Below are positions 1-10,745 of a DNA stretch of 64,000 nt, piece by piece. The DNA lies in assembly GCF_023635005.1 (NCBI RefSeq), contig NZ_JAMLJM010000008.1, positions 49,326-113,325 on the forward strand, read 5' to 3'. A program made the position numbers and the translations under genes. How positions within the stretch are numbered: the stretch's first letter is position 1; every line of letters starts with the position of its first letter. This DNA comes from Flavobacterium luminosum (GTDB lineage: Bacteria > Bacteroidota > Bacteroidia > Flavobacteriales > Flavobacteriaceae). Under the pieces are notes generated by a model. The model searched no databases. It had not been told where the DNA came from and saw nothing but the letters and a program-made list of their open reading frames with translations.

Positions 1-1
1 A

Positions 2-1591
2 CAAGGCAGAAGCCGTGCCGATTGGCTCGTAGGCATCAATGCTACACAGGCATTGAGCATTGCCGCAGGCAACGGTATTTATTCGCTCGGAAGAGTGCAA
101 ACGCCTACACTGGCTTTGATTTGCAAACGGTATATAGATAACAAGAATTTCGCCGTACAGAAATATTGGCAGATACAATTATCCCACTCCAAAGAGCAAA
201 TTGATTTTAAAAGTATTTCTGCTACCAAATGGCAGGATAAAAAGCTGGCAGATGATACATTAAAATCTATTGAAAGGAATGGTAATACTGTAACAGTTAC
301 TTCCGTAGAAAATAAGAATATAACGGAGCAGCCGCCTTTGCTTTTTGACCTCACAGGCTTGCAAAAGGAAGCCAACAAAAAGCTGAACCTCTCTGCTGAA
401 AAAACTTTGAATATTGCTCAAAGCCTGTACGAAAAGAAATTCATTACCTATCCACGTACCGGGAGCAAATACATCCCCGAAGATATGTGGGCTGAAATTC
501 CCAACCTCGTGAGGGCATTGCAGAACAGGGAAACCTGCAAAGCTGCTTTATCCAAAATTAAATGGGGGCGTTTCAATAAGCGTATTGTAAATGATTTGCG
601 TGTTACCGACCACCACGGATTGTTGATTACAGATAAAGTCCCGTCCGTTTTGAGTGCAGACGAAAATGCGGTGTATGATATGATTGCCTTTCGCCTGCTC
701 GAAGCCATTTCGCAAGCCTGCATCAAAGAAATAACCGATGTTTCCTTACAGGCAATGCACTATGATTTCACCGTAAAAGGCTGTAAAATTTTGGAAGCAG
801 GCTGGCGTATGATTAAGGGTAATTTTTCGGAAGATGATGCAGAACCTATACAGGATTTGCCCGAATTGAAAAAAGGCGATGAACTTAAAATAAAAGAAGC
901 TGCCATTCTCGAAAAGAAAACCAAACCTCCTGTGCTTTATACCGAAGCTGGGCTTTTGTCGGCTATGGAAACCGCAGGTAAGGAAATCGAAAACGAAGAA
1001 GAACGGAAAGCCCTGCAAAACATCGGTATCGGTACTCCGGCTACAAGAGCCGCCATTATCGAAACACTGTTTACCCGTAACTATATCCAACGAGAAAAAA
1101 AATCTTTAATACCAACCGAAAAAGGATTGCAGGTTTACGAATTGGTTAAAGACCGAAAAATTGCGGACGTGGCTATGACCGCAGAATGGGAACTCGCTTT
1201 GCAGAAAATTGAGAACAACGAAGCGAATGCCGGAAGTTTTCAAAAGGAAACGGAAACCTTTGCAAAGTCCATTACCGATGAATTGCTGCAAACCTCCATT
1301 GCTCAAAACAGCCTCCCTAAATTGGTTTGTCCGAAATGTAAAAGCCAACAGCTTATTATCCGTGATAAGATTGTTAAATGCTCCGATGAAGTTTGCGGCT
1401 GGATACAGTTTCGCAATGTGTGCGAAGTGCAAATCAGTATTTCCGATATTGAAAACCTTGTGAATAAAGGGAAAACCAATCTTATCAAAGGAATGAAAAG
1501 CAAGGCAGGAAAGAAATTCGATGCTTATATCGTATTGGATGCCGATTGCAAAACCTCTTTTGAGTTTGATAATAAAAAGCCAAAAAGATAA
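2..1591 (+). CDS. topB: DNA topoisomerase III, 5'-truncated by the window edge
   Basis: Type IA topoisomerase that passes single DNA strands; in CTnDOT-like elements the equivalent protein (Exc) is linked to element excision. The frame is already open at base 2 (QGRSRADWLVGINATQ), so the N-terminal Toprim domain lies left of the window and the TTG at 53 is not the start. The catalytic tyrosine is in FITYPRTGS (about residue 150 of the visible part), and the family hallmark SLGRVQTPTL is near the start. A C4 zinc-finger-like segment (CPKC...C...C) lies near residue 445. The stop overlaps the next gene's ATG (TAATG), so the two are probably co-translated. Confidence 0.95.
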   Translation, partial: QGRSRADWLVGINATQALSIAAGNGIYSLGRVQTPTLALICKRYIDNKNFAVQKYWQIQLSHSKEQIDFKSISATKWQDKKLADDTLKSIERNGNTVTVTSVENKNITEQPPLLFDLTGLQKEANKKLNLSAEKTLNIAQSLYEKKFITYPRTGSKYIPEDMWAEIPNLVRALQNRETCKAALSKIKWGRFNKRIVNDLRVTDHHGLLITDKVPSVLSADENAVYDMIAFRLLEAISQACIKEITDVSLQAMHYDFTVKGCKILEAGWRMIKGNFSEDDAEPIQDLPELKKGDELKIKEAAILEKKTKPPVLYTEAGLLSAMETAGKEIENEEERKALQNIGIGTPATRAAIIETLFTRNYIQREKKSLIPTEKGLQVYELVKDRKIADVAMTAEWELALQKIENNEANAGSFQKETETFAKSITDELLQTSIAQNSLPKLVCPKCKSQQLIIRDKIVKCSDEVCGWIQFRNVCEVQISISDIENLVNKGKTNLIKGMKSKAGKKFDAYIVLDADCKTSFEFDNKKPKR

Positions 1592-2469
1592 TGACCGATA
1601 TTACCATATCCCAAAAGGAAATAGCACCGCTTATCCATACCATTAGGGATAAGCAAGTTATTCTTGATGCTGATTTAGCAATGCTCTATCAGGTAGAAAC
1701 AAAAGCCCTAAACAGGGTTGTAAAGAGAAACCAAAACCGCTTTCCCGAAACTTTTTGCTTTCAGCTTAGCGAACAGGAAGTAAAATCTTTGAAGTACCAA
1801 TTTGGCACTTCAAACGTTGGACGGGGCGGGAGGCGTACGCTACCCTTTGCATTTTGTGAGCAAGGAGTGGCAATGATGTCCGCATTGTTGCGAAGTGATA
1901 TAGCGGTAAAGGTCAGCATTGAGATTATGAATGCCTTTGTAGAAATGCGGAAAATGCTTATCAGCAATGCTTCGCTGTTTCATCGTTTGAATAATATAGA
2001 ACTGAAACAACTACAAGCCGACCAAAAATTTGAGGAAATCTTTAAGGCATTGGAAAGCGACAAGCTCCACAGCGAAAATGGCATCTTCTACAACGGTCAG
2101 GTTTTCGATGCTTACGCCTTTGTGTCGGATATTGTACGAAGTGCCAAAAGCTCCATTATCCTGCTGGATAACTACGTGGACGATACAGTGCTGACTTTGC
2201 TGGGCAAGCGCAAGGAAAATGTAACCGCTACAATCTATACCAAAACTATCAGCAATCAGCTACGGCTGGATGTACAACGGTACAACAGCCAGTATGCTCC
2301 GATTGAAATTGAGGTTTTCTCCGATGCTCACGACCGCTTTTTGATTATTGATAATGCAGAACTATACCACATCGGGGCATCTCTCAAAGACCTGGGCAAA
2401 AAATGGTTTGCCTTTTCGAGAATGGATATTGAGGTCGGCAGGATGCTCCAAATTCTAAACAATCCATAA
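1591..2469 (+). CDS. ORF6N domain DNA-binding protein with C-terminal PLD-like domain
   Basis: The first 120 residues match the ORF6N family (KilA-N/ORF6N group of phage and mobile-element DNA-binding proteins): VILDADLAMLYQVETKALN, then FRF-like PETFCFQLS and the FCEQGVAMMSALL segment. After a short helical linker, residues about 165-290 look like a phospholipase-D-like fold, with HDRFLIID near residue 247 resembling an HxK(x)4D motif in which Lys is replaced by Arg, followed by IGASLKDLGKKW. Only one such motif is visible, so activity would need dimerisation or may be lost. It overlaps topB by one base and ends just before a strong terminator. Its role is unknown; regulation or a nuclease-linked role are both possible. 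Confidence 0.8.
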   Translation: MTDITISQKEIAPLIHTIRDKQVILDADLAMLYQVETKALNRVVKRNQNRFPETFCFQLSEQEVKSLKYQFGTSNVGRGGRRTLPFAFCEQGVAMMSALLRSDIAVKVSIEIMNAFVEMRKMLISNASLFHRLNNIELKQLQADQKFEEIFKALESDKLHSENGIFYNGQVFDAYAFVSDIVRSAKSSIILLDNYVDDTVLTLLGKRKENVTATIYTKTISNQLRLDVQRYNSQYAPIEIEVFSDAHDRFLIIDNAELYHIGASLKDLGKKWFAFSRMDIEVGRMLQILNNP

Positions 2470-2473
2470 AATG

Positions 2474-2500
2474 AACCTCTGAATTTTCAGAGGTTTTTTA
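2474..2500 (+). terminator. Rho-independent terminator after topB-ORF6N
   Basis: A perfect 10-bp hairpin (AACCTCTGAA / TTCAGAGGTT, arms 2474-2483 and 2486-2495) is followed by a T run. It ends the topB-ORF6N transcript, so the DUF1896 gene downstream should have its own promoter. Confidence 0.9.
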
Positions 2501-2531
2501 TTGCTCATTGCGACAAATCCTGCCACACAAA

Positions 2532-2545
2532 GCCAAACCCTGCCA
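2532..2545 (+). repeat. Dispersed GCCAAACMCTGCCA motif, copy 1
   Basis: GCCAAACCCTGCCA lies in the gap between the terminator and the DUF1896 start codon. Near-identical copies occur at 28239-28252 (minus), 31004-31017, 32788-32801 and 48219-48232. Four of these five sites are upstream of element genes, which suggests an operator or protein-binding site; that role is inferred only from position. Confidence 0.5.
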
Positions 2546-2614
2546 CTTCTTCAAAGGCACTTATCTACCGCTATAATTTTAGGCTTCAAGCAAAATTCTA
2601 AACAAAATTATAGT

Positions 2615-3052
2615 ATGAGTACACAGCAAAAAGACTTGTCGTATTACAGATTACGACTACAAGAACATCTTAATTCAGGCTTTCCTGAAAAAGCCAGCGA
2701 CCACAAATTTATCGACCAGCGTTCTTCGTGGGCTGCCAATGCTTACGAGGGTGCTTTCAGTTCGGGAAACGCTATTGAGCAGTGCAACGAAATAGCCAAT
2801 TACATTCTCTTTGAGGGCTTACATTTTTCAAGGTTCGATACCATTTTTCAGGTGGTCTGCAATGAGTTCGATACCCTAATGGCAGACGAGGAACTTCGAC
2901 CATTTGCCCTGAAAATGTTCCGTGTTTGCGAGCCTGTTTTTGCCAAATATAAACTGACCGATGATTTCGCCTACGGTTATGAGTTTGATGTACTCTACAC
3001 CGAAATAACGGGAACCATCGCAATATGGATAACCGAAAATGGGCTTCAGTAA
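2615..3052 (+). CDS. DUF1896 family protein
   Basis: A 145-residue protein that I recognise as the DUF1896 family found next to the large methylase/helicase in Bacteroidetes conjugative transposons ([12 protein letters not shown] near the start, [10 protein letters not shown] and [10 protein letters not shown] in the middle). The function is not known. The open frame extends upstream to 2501, but that part overlaps a dispersed motif and is unlike the family, so I take the ATG at 2615. The 3' end overlaps the next gene by 14 bases, indicating translational coupling. Confidence 0.85.
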   Translation: MSTQQKDLSYYRLRLQEHLNSGFPEKASDHKFIDQRSSWAANAYEGAFSSGNAIEQCNEIANYILFEGLHFSRFDTIFQVVCNEFDTLMADEELRPFALKMFRVCEPVFAKYKLTDDFAYGYEFDVLYTEITGTIAIWITENGLQ

Positions 3053-6000
3053 AAAGCAACATCTCCAACAGAATATTGATGCCCTGCGAATTGCTTTTAA
3101 ACTGGAAAAGGAGAACCGACAAGCCACCGTAGGCGAAAGACTGCTAATGATGCAATACAGCGGATTTGGCGGTCTTAAATTCGTTCTGAACCCCGTTGAA
3201 TATGAGATGGACATCAACAATTGGAGAAAGACCGAACACGACCTTTTCTCTATTACGCAGGAGCTGCATCAGGTTTTAAAAGAAAATGCCACAGACGAAA
3301 AGCAATACAAACGATTTGTGGACAGTATGCGAAGCTCCGTACTCACAGCATTCTACACACCGCCGGAGGTTATAGATGCCGTTTCTTCCGTATTGCGTGA
3401 TAGCGGTTTGAAGATTGATAAATTCCTCGAACCCTCCGCAGGTATCGGCTCATTTATACAATCCTTTTCGGAAAATCAAAAAGCCAATGTTACTGCTTAC
3501 GAAAAAGATTTGCTAACGGGCAAAATCCTAAAGCAGCTTTATCCCGCAAATAATATCCGCATAAGCGGTTTTGAGGAAATCCCCGAAAAGGAACAAAGCA
3601 GTTACGATGTTGTTGCCAGCAATATCCCGTTCGGTGATACCTCTGTATTTGACCTTTCATACTCCCGAAGTAGAAACCCCGCAAAGGAGCAAGCTGCCCG
3701 AAGCATTCATAACTATTTCTTTTTGAAAGGAAATGATATGCTCCGAGAAGGTGGTTTGCAGGCTTTCATTACCTCACAGGGGATTTTGAACAGCCCGAAT
3801 AATGAGCCGATACGCAGGGCATTAATGGAAAACAACAATTTGGTTTCAGCTATCCGCTTACCCAACAATCTGTTTACAGATTATGCAGGTACAGAGGTTG
3901 GCTCTGACCTGATAATCCTGCAAAAGAATACAGCAAAACCAAATTTGACCGAAGCGGAAGAATTGTTTTGCCAAAGCAACAAAACAGGATATGGTACACC
4001 CAGCAATGCTTTATTTGAGGACGGTACAAGAATTATACATACGCATTGGAAAGTAGATACTGACCCTTACGGGCAACCTGCATTAATCTATACACACAAA
4101 GACGGCGTTGAGGGCATTGCAAATGCCCTCAAAGAGATGCTTTCCGAAGATTTTGGTAACCACCTGAATTTGTCTTTATACAAAGGCGAACAACACGATG
4201 AACCTTTTATACAAATTCCAACGCCGGTAATTCCGCCTCCCATTGTTGAGCGTGAAATCATTCAGCCCCAGCAACAGCTTTTTACGACACCTGTGATAAG
4301 ACAGGAAAGTCCGCAGGAATTAAAACAGCTAAGCATTTTCGACCTATTTGAAAATACAGGTGAAACTGTGGCTGTCCTTGCTCCGCCAAAAAAAGCAACA
4401 TCAGCCAAAAGACAGACCAGCCAGAGAAAACGAATGCCTATCAGTCGCCAGCCCGACCTGTTCAGTTCTGCAATGCAGCAACCTTACACGCTTCCTGTTT
4501 CAAATGGCAATAAAACATTTAATGGCAAAGAACAGGAAGTAATCGGCGATTTGTTTTCGCAACAAAACGGGAATGGCCAAGCTGATAAGCCAGCCATTCC
4601 CGTAGCCGTTCTTGCCGCCATTCCCGAACCTGCGCCGTTTAGTAACGAACTGCAATCGTTCCACCGAAACGATTGCCTTGTGGTAGATAATGGCTGGGTG
4701 GGTTATCTGCAAAGTGTAGATACCGCAGACGGTACGGCTGTCTTCCACCCGTTGCAATTACCTCCTACGCAAAAAGCAAGAGCCGAAGCGTATATACAGG
4801 TACGTGATGTTTACCAACAGCTTTATACCAAAGAAGCACAGCACCAAACTGAACACAAAGAAGAAAGGGAAAACCTTAACCGATTGTACGATGCCTTTAT
4901 CAAAAGGTATGGCAATCTGAATAGCGCCGATAATATCAAGCTCATTAAAACGGACAGTGCCGGAAAGGAAATGCCTTATCTGGAGCGTGTGGTGGGCGGC
5001 GTGGTACACAAAGCGGATATATTCAGCCGTCCGGTCAGCTTTTCCATCACAACATTAGCTACCGACAATCCCGATGAAGCGTTGGCGGCATCGCTGAACA
5101 AATACGGAAGTGTGGATTTGGACTATATGTCCGAAGTGAGCAATATGACTGCCGATGTGCTGAAAGAAGCCTTACACGGCAGGATTTTCTATAACCCTTT
5201 GCAACAGGAATATGAAATCGCCGAACGCTGGATTGCAGGTAACGTGGTAGAAAAAGCGGCGGATGTAAGAAACTACCTCGAAAACAATCCCGATGATGCC
5301 CAAGCCAAAGAAAGCCTTACTGCTTTGGAAGAAGCCCGCCCAAGACGAATTGAATTTGAAGAGCTGGACTTTAACCTCGGCGAACGCTGGATACCGACTG
5401 GCGTTTATGCCCGTTTTGCTTCGCATCTTTTCGATACGGATGTGCGTGTACATTATTCCGAAAGCTCCGATGACTTTTCTGTAACCTGTGGACAGAAGAA
5501 TGTGCATATATGGGACAAATATGCTGTTAAGGCAGAGAGCAGAACGTTTGACGGGATTAACCTGCTGAGGCACGCCCTTGTCAATACTACGCCTGATATT
5601 ACCAAGAAAATCACAATAGATGATAAGGAAGTAAAGGTTAGGGATATGGAAGCCATTCAAATGGCAAACACCAAGATTGACGAAATCCGAACTGCCTTTA
5701 CAGAGTGGCTCCACGCCCAAAACAATGAGTTTAAAAACAGGCTGACCGACCAATACAATGATACCTTTAACTGTTTCGTCCGACCGAATTATAACGGAAC
5801 ACATCAGGAGTTTCCGGGATTAGACCGCAAGGGGTTAAAAATCCAAGACCTGTATGATAGCCAAAAGGACACCGTTTGGATGATTAAGCTCAACAACGGT
5901 GCTATCTGCGACCACGAAGTAGGTGCAGGAAAAACGCTGGTAATGTGTACGGCAGCACAGGAAATGAAGCGGTTGGGGCTGGCTCACAAACCAATGATTA

Positions 6001-8465
6001 TCGGGCTGAAAGCGAACGTACCCGAAATTGCCGAAGCATATAGAACCGCCTATCCGCACGCTAAAATACTCTATCCGGGCATTGACGATTTTACGCCTAA
6101 AAAACGCTTGCGGATTTTTGGTGATATTAAAAACAACGATTGGGATTGCGTGATACTCACACACGACCAATTTTCTATGATACCGCAATCGCCCGAAATG
6201 CAAAAGGAAATTCTCGAAATAGAACTGGACAGTGTGGAGCGTAACCTCGATGTGCTGCAATCGCAAGGAAATGAAGTTACCAGAGGGATGCTTGCCGGAG
6301 CGATAAAGCAAAAAGAAAATCTCGAAGTAAAGCTGAAAACCCTGCAACACGATATTGAGAACCGTAAAGATGATGTGGTGGACTTCAAAATGATGGGCAT
6401 AGACCATTTGTTTGTGGATGAAAGCCACCAGTTTAAAAACCTCATTTTTAATACACGCCATTCAAGGGTTGCCGGATTGGGAAATATGGACGGAAGCCTA
6501 AAGGCTTTGAACCTGCTCTTTGCCATTCGCACTATCCAAGACCGTATTGATGCGGATATGGGTGCTACTTTTCTTTCGGGTACAACCATCAGCAATTCAC
6601 TGACAGAGTTGTATCTGCTGTTTAAATACCTACGCCCAAGAGCATTGGCAAAGCAAGGCATTCATTCTTTTGATGCGTGGGCGGCTATTTACGCCCGTAA
6701 GACCACCGATTATGAATTTTCGGTGGCTAATAATATCGTGGCGAAAGAACGTTTCCGCTATTTTATCAAAGTACCGGAACTGGCTCAATTCTATTCCGAA
6801 ATCACGGATTACCGTACAGCGAAAGATATTGGAATTGACCGCCCCGAAAAGAATGAGGTGTTATACAACATACCGCCAACTCCCGACCAGGAAGCATTTA
6901 TCCAAAGCCTGATGCAGTTTGCCAAAACGGGCAATGCCACTTTATTAGGAAGAGAGCCGCTTTCTCAACGGGAAGAAAAAGCAAAAATGCTGATTGCTAC
7001 GGACTACGCCCGTAAAATGTCGTTGGATATGCGAATGGTAAGCGATATTTATGAAGACCACCCCGACAACAAGGCTTCTCATTGTGCCGCTAACATTGCG
7101 AAGTATTACCACCAATACAATGCGCAAAAAGGAACGCAGTTCATTTTCTCGGATTTAGGTACTTATAAACCGGGTGAATGGAATGTATATTCTGAAATTA
7201 AACGCAAGCTCGTGGAAGACCACAACATACCTCCACACGAAGTCCGGTTTATACAGGAAGCTAAGAATGATAAGCAGCGTAAGGAACTTATCAAAGGAAT
7301 GAACGAGGGCAAAATCCGTGTGCTGTTCGGTTCAACAAGTATGCTCGGCACTGGCGTAAACGCACAGAAAAGAGCCGTTGCCGTACACCATTTGGATACA
7401 CCGTGGCGACCGAGCGACCTTGCCCAAAGGGACGGGCGGGCTATCCGAAAAGGCAATGAAATTGCAAAGCATTTTGCGGACAACAAAGTACAAGTAATTA
7501 TCTATGCCGTAGAAAAATCACTGGACAGCTATAAGTTCAACCTGCTATTCAACAAACAGCTTTTTATCGACCAGCTAAAGAATAATAATCTCGGTAAGCG
7601 TACCCTTGACGAGGGTAGTATGGACGAAAAATCGGGTATGAACTTCTCGGAATATGTAGCAATTCTCTCAGGAAATACCGACTTGCTGGATAAAGCCAAA
7701 ATAGAAAAGCAGATTGCCGGACTGGAAAGCGAAAAGCAGGCTTACAGTCGTTCTAAATACAGTGCCAAATATAAATTGGAAGACTATACAGCCGAACTTG
7801 ACAAAGCCCAATCACGCTTTGACCGTATGAGCCTTGATTGGGGAAACTTAGAGCAACGGTTACAAAAACGGCAGGACGGTACGGTTGTAAATGCTCTTGT
7901 GCTGGACGGTTTATCGCCGAATGCCGATGTAAAACAGACGGGTGCAAAACTTAACCAGCTTGCGGACAAAGCACGTACAGGAGGCGATTATGAAGAAATC
8001 GGTAGCCTGTATGGTTTTCAGCTATTGGTAAAAACCGAAGTTTCCCAAAAAGAGGGCGTGGATATTCGTGTGAACCGATTTTTTGTACAGGGCGAGGGCA
8101 ATATCAAATACACGTTCAATAACGGTGTTATGGCAAAAGACCCCGAAACGGCATCACTGAATTTTTTAAGGGCTTTGGAAAAGCTGCCTGTCTATATTAA
8201 AAAGGAACAGGAGAATATTGCCGAGTTCCAAAAAGATTTGCCTGTGCTTCAGGAAGTGGTTAACGGTACGTGGTCTAAAGAAACCCGTTTAAGCGAACTT
8301 AAAACTGAACTGGCTGCCGTAGAAAGGAAAATACAGCTTTCCATAGAACCTGTTAAACAAGTAGAAGAACCTGCGGAACAAACTGAAAAAAAGCAGCAAG
8401 CTCCAAAGGTGTCAGAAAGCATTATCAGAACTAAAGGTATCCATTTGCCACGAGGCGTACTATGA
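3039..8465 (+). CDS. Giant N6-adenine methylase / SNF2-type helicase fusion protein
   Basis: A 1808-residue cytosolic protein typical of Bacteroidetes ICEs. An N6-adenine methyltransferase module comes first: the SAM-binding motif [11 protein letters not shown] is near residue 130 and the catalytic-type motif SNIPFGD (NPPF variant) near 194. A proline/glutamine-rich linker occupies about 400-510. The second half is a superfamily 2 helicase: Walker A-like EVGAGKT near 957, Walker B-like DESH near 1127, and the motif VI region [11 protein letters not shown] near 1462. A charged coiled-coil tail follows. The Pro-to-Ile change in NPPF may weaken methylation. Family members are often called DNA methylase or anti-restriction protein, but the role in transfer is not established. 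It ends at a bidirectional terminator. Confidence 0.9.
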   Translation: MGFSKKQHLQQNIDALRIAFKLEKENRQATVGERLLMMQYSGFGGLKFVLNPVEYEMDINNWRKTEHDLFSITQELHQVLKENATDEKQYKRFVDSMRSSVLTAFYTPPEVIDAVSSVLRDSGLKIDKFLEPSAGIGSFIQSFSENQKANVTAYEKDLLTGKILKQLYPANNIRISGFEEIPEKEQSSYDVVASNIPFGDTSVFDLSYSRSRNPAKEQAARSIHNYFFLKGNDMLREGGLQAFITSQGILNSPNNEPIRRALMENNNLVSAIRLPNNLFTDYAGTEVGSDLIILQKNTAKPNLTEAEELFCQSNKTGYGTPSNALFEDGTRIIHTHWKVDTDPYGQPALIYTHKDGVEGIANALKEMLSEDFGNHLNLSLYKGEQHDEPFIQIPTPVIPPPIVEREIIQPQQQLFTTPVIRQESPQELKQLSIFDLFENTGETVAVLAPPKKATSAKRQTSQRKRMPISRQPDLFSSAMQQPYTLPVSNGNKTFNGKEQEVIGDLFSQQNGNGQADKPAIPVAVLAAIPEPAPFSNELQSFHRNDCLVVDNGWVGYLQSVDTADGTAVFHPLQLPPTQKARAEAYIQVRDVYQQLYTKEAQHQTEHKEERENLNRLYDAFIKRYGNLNSADNIKLIKTDSAGKEMPYLERVVGGVVHKADIFSRPVSFSITTLATDNPDEALAASLNKYGSVDLDYMSEVSNMTADVLKEALHGRIFYNPLQQEYEIAERWIAGNVVEKAADVRNYLENNPDDAQAKESLTALEEARPRRIEFEELDFNLGERWIPTGVYARFASHLFDTDVRVHYSESSDDFSVTCGQKNVHIWDKYAVKAESRTFDGINLLRHALVNTTPDITKKITIDDKEVKVRDMEAIQMANTKIDEIRTAFTEWLHAQNNEFKNRLTDQYNDTFNCFVRPNYNGTHQEFPGLDRKGLKIQDLYDSQKDTVWMIKLNNGAICDHEVGAGKTLVMCTAAQEMKRLGLAHKPMIIGLKANVPEIAEAYRTAYPHAKILYPGIDDFTPKKRLRIFGDIKNNDWDCVILTHDQFSMIPQSPEMQKEILEIELDSVERNLDVLQSQGNEVTRGMLAGAIKQKENLEVKLKTLQHDIENRKDDVVDFKMMGIDHLFVDESHQFKNLIFNTRHSRVAGLGNMDGSLKALNLLFAIRTIQDRIDADMGATFLSGTTISNSLTELYLLFKYLRPRALAKQGIHSFDAWAAIYARKTTDYEFSVANNIVAKERFRYFIKVPELAQFYSEITDYRTAKDIGIDRPEKNEVLYNIPPTPDQEAFIQSLMQFAKTGNATLLGREPLSQREEKAKMLIATDYARKMSLDMRMVSDIYEDHPDNKASHCAANIAKYYHQYNAQKGTQFIFSDLGTYKPGEWNVYSEIKRKLVEDHNIPPHEVRFIQEAKNDKQRKELIKGMNEGKIRVLFGSTSMLGTGVNAQKRAVAVHHLDTPWRPSDLAQRDGRAIRKGNEIAKHFADNKVQVIIYAVEKSLDSYKFNLLFNKQLFIDQLKNNNLGKRTLDEGSMDEKSGMNFSEYVAILSGNTDLLDKAKIEKQIAGLESEKQAYSRSKYSAKYKLEDYTAELDKAQSRFDRMSLDWGNLEQRLQKRQDGTVVNALVLDGLSPNADVKQTGAKLNQLADKARTGGDYEEIGSLYGFQLLVKTEVSQKEGVDIRVNRFFVQGEGNIKYTFNNGVMAKDPETASLNFLRALEKLPVYIKKEQENIAEFQKDLPVLQEVVNGTWSKETRLSELKTELAAVERKIQLSIEPVKQVEEPAEQTEKKQQAPKVSESIIRTKGIHLPRGVL

Positions 8466-8472
8466 AAAGAAA

Positions 8473-8503
8473 ACGGGGATCTGCAAGTCCCCGTTCCTTT
8501 TTT
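8473..8503. terminator. Bidirectional terminator between helicase gene and rteC
   Basis: ACGGGGA (8473-8479) pairs with TCCCCGT (8488-8494) and is followed by CCTTTTTTT on the plus strand and preceded by GAAAAGAAA on the left, so it can serve both convergent genes. Confidence 0.85.
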
Positions 8504-8511
8504 ATCAATTT

Positions 8512-9339
8512 CTAATATTCATCTTCTTCCAGCTCATCCATCCGTTTTATCAGCGCATCACGCAGGCTGTCAAGAAACTTCGTCCGGTTTATTTTTCGGG
8601 CTTTCAGCTCCATAAATGTATGGTAAAAGTCGCCTAAATCAACATTAAAGATGCTTTCAAATGTTTTGGCGATTACTTTAATATCCGTATTGTCAAATAC
8701 ACCCTGAGCGTGAAGGGCATATATCAATTCTGTCAATGCAGTTTTACTGCCTCGCCAATTTAAGTTAGGTAATTCTATTGATTTGCTTTTATGTATCGGG
8801 CTGTGAAGCTGGTCTTCAAGATATACTTGTATCAGGTCATTGGCGATGATTTTTGCAGCCTTATAATCGTGGGAAGTGGAAAAATTATGGTCCGCTTCAA
8901 AATAATAGGTGTCCAGACTTAGTTTAATGTCATACTTTCCCCGTACAAATAGCTTATCATCTATAAAAGTATTATTGGTTCTGTAATATTTATAAAATTC
9001 GAGGTTATTGTCAAAATATCTTTTGAGTTTTTCCAATTCATCATTATAGTATTTCTTCACTGCCTTACCGCCATAAGGTTTCTTTGTTTCGATTTTATAG
9101 ATAGCGTTATAATAGATGAGCTTTGAAACAATAGCGGGCTTTTGATGCTTGAAAAAACGAATTTCTTCCTCTACATTTTTAAATCCTCTGTTCAATACAT
9201 ATTCTTTCACATTAGACAGGCATTTGATGATAAGTTTTATTATCACTTCAATCTGTTGTATGGAGCAATCCGTTTCAGTTTCTAATTCTTTGATTGCGGC
9301 TTCCAGATTATTCAACGTTTCGTTATAAAATTTATCCAT
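8512..9339 (-). CDS. rteC: RteC family regulator
   Basis: RteC proteins control excision of CTnDOT-type elements by activating the xis genes after induction. The C-terminal half shows the family signature (NWRGSKTALTELIYALHAQG, then FNVDLGDFYHTFMELKAR and NRTKFLDSLRDAL). The N-terminal half is helical and charged. The frame can be extended to a GTG at 9369, but the ATG at 9339 (MDKFYNET) is a more usual start and gives 275 residues. No rteA/rteB sensor-regulator pair lies beside it, so its trigger is unclear here. It stands alone on the minus strand, convergent with the helicase gene. Confidence 0.88.
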   Translation of the reverse strand: MDKFYNETLNNLEAAIKELETETDCSIQQIEVIIKLIIKCLSNVKEYVLNRGFKNVEEEIRFFKHQKPAIVSKLIYYNAIYKIETKKPYGGKAVKKYYNDELEKLKRYFDNNLEFYKYYRTNNTFIDDKLFVRGKYDIKLSLDTYYFEADHNFSTSHDYKAAKIIANDLIQVYLEDQLHSPIHKSKSIELPNLNWRGSKTALTELIYALHAQGVFDNTDIKVIAKTFESIFNVDLGDFYHTFMELKARKINRTKFLDSLRDALIKRMDELEEDEY

Positions 9340-9414
9340 CCTGTTTATTTTGAAATTTCTATTGGACACCTACATTGAATTAGTTGATGTCATTACATAG
9401 GGTTAGCTAATCGG

Positions 9415-10662
9415 TCAAAGTGCCTTTTTACGATTTCCTTTCGATGATTTAAAGGTTAAAACAGCAATTACCGCCAAAGCCAACGTAAGCATACCTCCAT
9501 ACAAGAACTCTTTTTCGGGAAACCGTGTGCCTAAAAAACCTGCTATCGGGTATGCTATTGCCCACCACAAATGAGAAAACGCAAAGTGAGAACCGTACAC
9601 CTTACCTTGATTTTCTGATGCAATGTTTTCGCCTATTAATGTTTCTGACGGCATATCGGCAAGCGTTTGACCTATACCTGCCAAAACCCATAAGAACAGC
9701 AAGCCGTTGTACGGAACAAAATTGGCAAAGCTGATAGCTAAACCTATCAGGACAGCCCCGCTTATCAGCGATATGCTCCGTGTTTTGGTTTTATCAAGGC
9801 TGCCTAACAGAAAAGCCGTGATAGCTGCGCCTACTCCGAAAATTGCCATTATCCAGCCGTAATGCTTATCATCTAAAGCTAAAGATGTTTTTACCAAACC
9901 AACGGTATTTACCAATACCATAGCTCCGGCAATAGCAGATATAAATTCAATACTTAAAGAGAACCTTAAAATCTTGTTTCCAAACAATAAGCGAATACCT
10001 TTTATTACTTCGCTCCACGTATTGCCGGGCGGTGTACTATCGGTATTCACTCCTTTTTGCAGTGCTGCCACCGGTATAGTCAATATCAGTAGTATGGCAA
10101 TGAATAATGTTGCTCCATTGACAAAGAAAATCTGCTTGGCTCCTAACCATACCGCAAATATCCCCGCCAATGCAGGACCAAATACGCTTAACAACTGAAA
10201 AGTTGCCATTGATAAGCCGTTGGCTTCCCTGTATATTTCTTTGTCTACTATCTGTGGGATAATAGCCCTGTATGTTGGCGTGAAGAATGCAGCGAATACG
10301 TTCAATGCAAATATCAACCCATACACCTGCCACTCGGCATTTACAAACGGCAGCATACACACAATTGCCATTCTTGCCAGTTGCGTTATCAGCAATATGT
10401 TTTTTCGCTTTAATTTTTCAGACACTACGCCTGCAAAGGGCGAAAAAATGATATACGCCGTTACCCGCAAAGTGAGAGCCGATGCCAATATAGCTGCCGC
10501 ATTATCGGGGCTGATTTCATAGGTAAGCAATGCCAATCCTAACCACGTAAAGGCATCCCCGAACAAACTTGCGATTTGGGCAAAATAAAGCCTTGCGAAA
10601 GTCGAGTTCCGTAATGTTTTAAATGGTTCTGTAAACGCTTTTTTTAATAATTGTAATTCCAT
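9415..10662 (-). CDS. MFS transporter (MFS_3 / EntS-like)
   Basis: A 415-residue inner-membrane protein with about 12 hydrophobic segments, of the major facilitator subgroup that includes EntS-like exporters. Features seen are FARLYFAQIASLFGDAF in TM1, the loop-2 region SEKLKRKNILL (motif A-like) and the repeated second half starting about residue 220. It sits at the downstream end of the metal island, separated from the TonB-dependent receptor by a long hairpin, so it may form its own unit. Metal or metal-chelate efflux is plausible from context but is not shown by the sequence. Confidence 0.82.
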   Translation of the reverse strand: MELQLLKKAFTEPFKTLRNSTFARLYFAQIASLFGDAFTWLGLALLTYEISPDNAAAILASALTLRVTAYIIFSPFAGVVSEKLKRKNILLITQLARMAIVCMLPFVNAEWQVYGLIFALNVFAAFFTPTYRAIIPQIVDKEIYREANGLSMATFQLLSVFGPALAGIFAVWLGAKQIFFVNGATLFIAILLILTIPVAALQKGVNTDSTPPGNTWSEVIKGIRLLFGNKILRFSLSIEFISAIAGAMVLVNTVGLVKTSLALDDKHYGWIMAIFGVGAAITAFLLGSLDKTKTRSISLISGAVLIGLAISFANFVPYNGLLFLWVLAGIGQTLADMPSETLIGENIASENQGKVYGSHFAFSHLWWAIAYPIAGFLGTRFPEKEFLYGGMLTLALAVIAVLTFKSSKGNRKKAL

Positions 10663-10687
10663 TTTACATTTTTAAATTATTCTTATT

Positions 10688-10733
10688 AAGCGGATAAGCA
10701 CCGCCGTCAGACGGTGCTTTTTTCTATCCGCTT
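10688..10733. terminator. Long nested hairpin between receptor and MFS genes
   Basis: The inner stem AGCACCG (10697-10703) / CGGTGCT (10712-10718) is nested in an outer stem AAGCGGATA (10688-10696) / TATCCGCTT (10725-10733), with a T run on the plus strand inside the outer stem. It probably ends transcription coming from the TonB-dependent receptor gene. Confidence 0.7.
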
Positions 10734-10745
10734 CGTTATGGTTTC

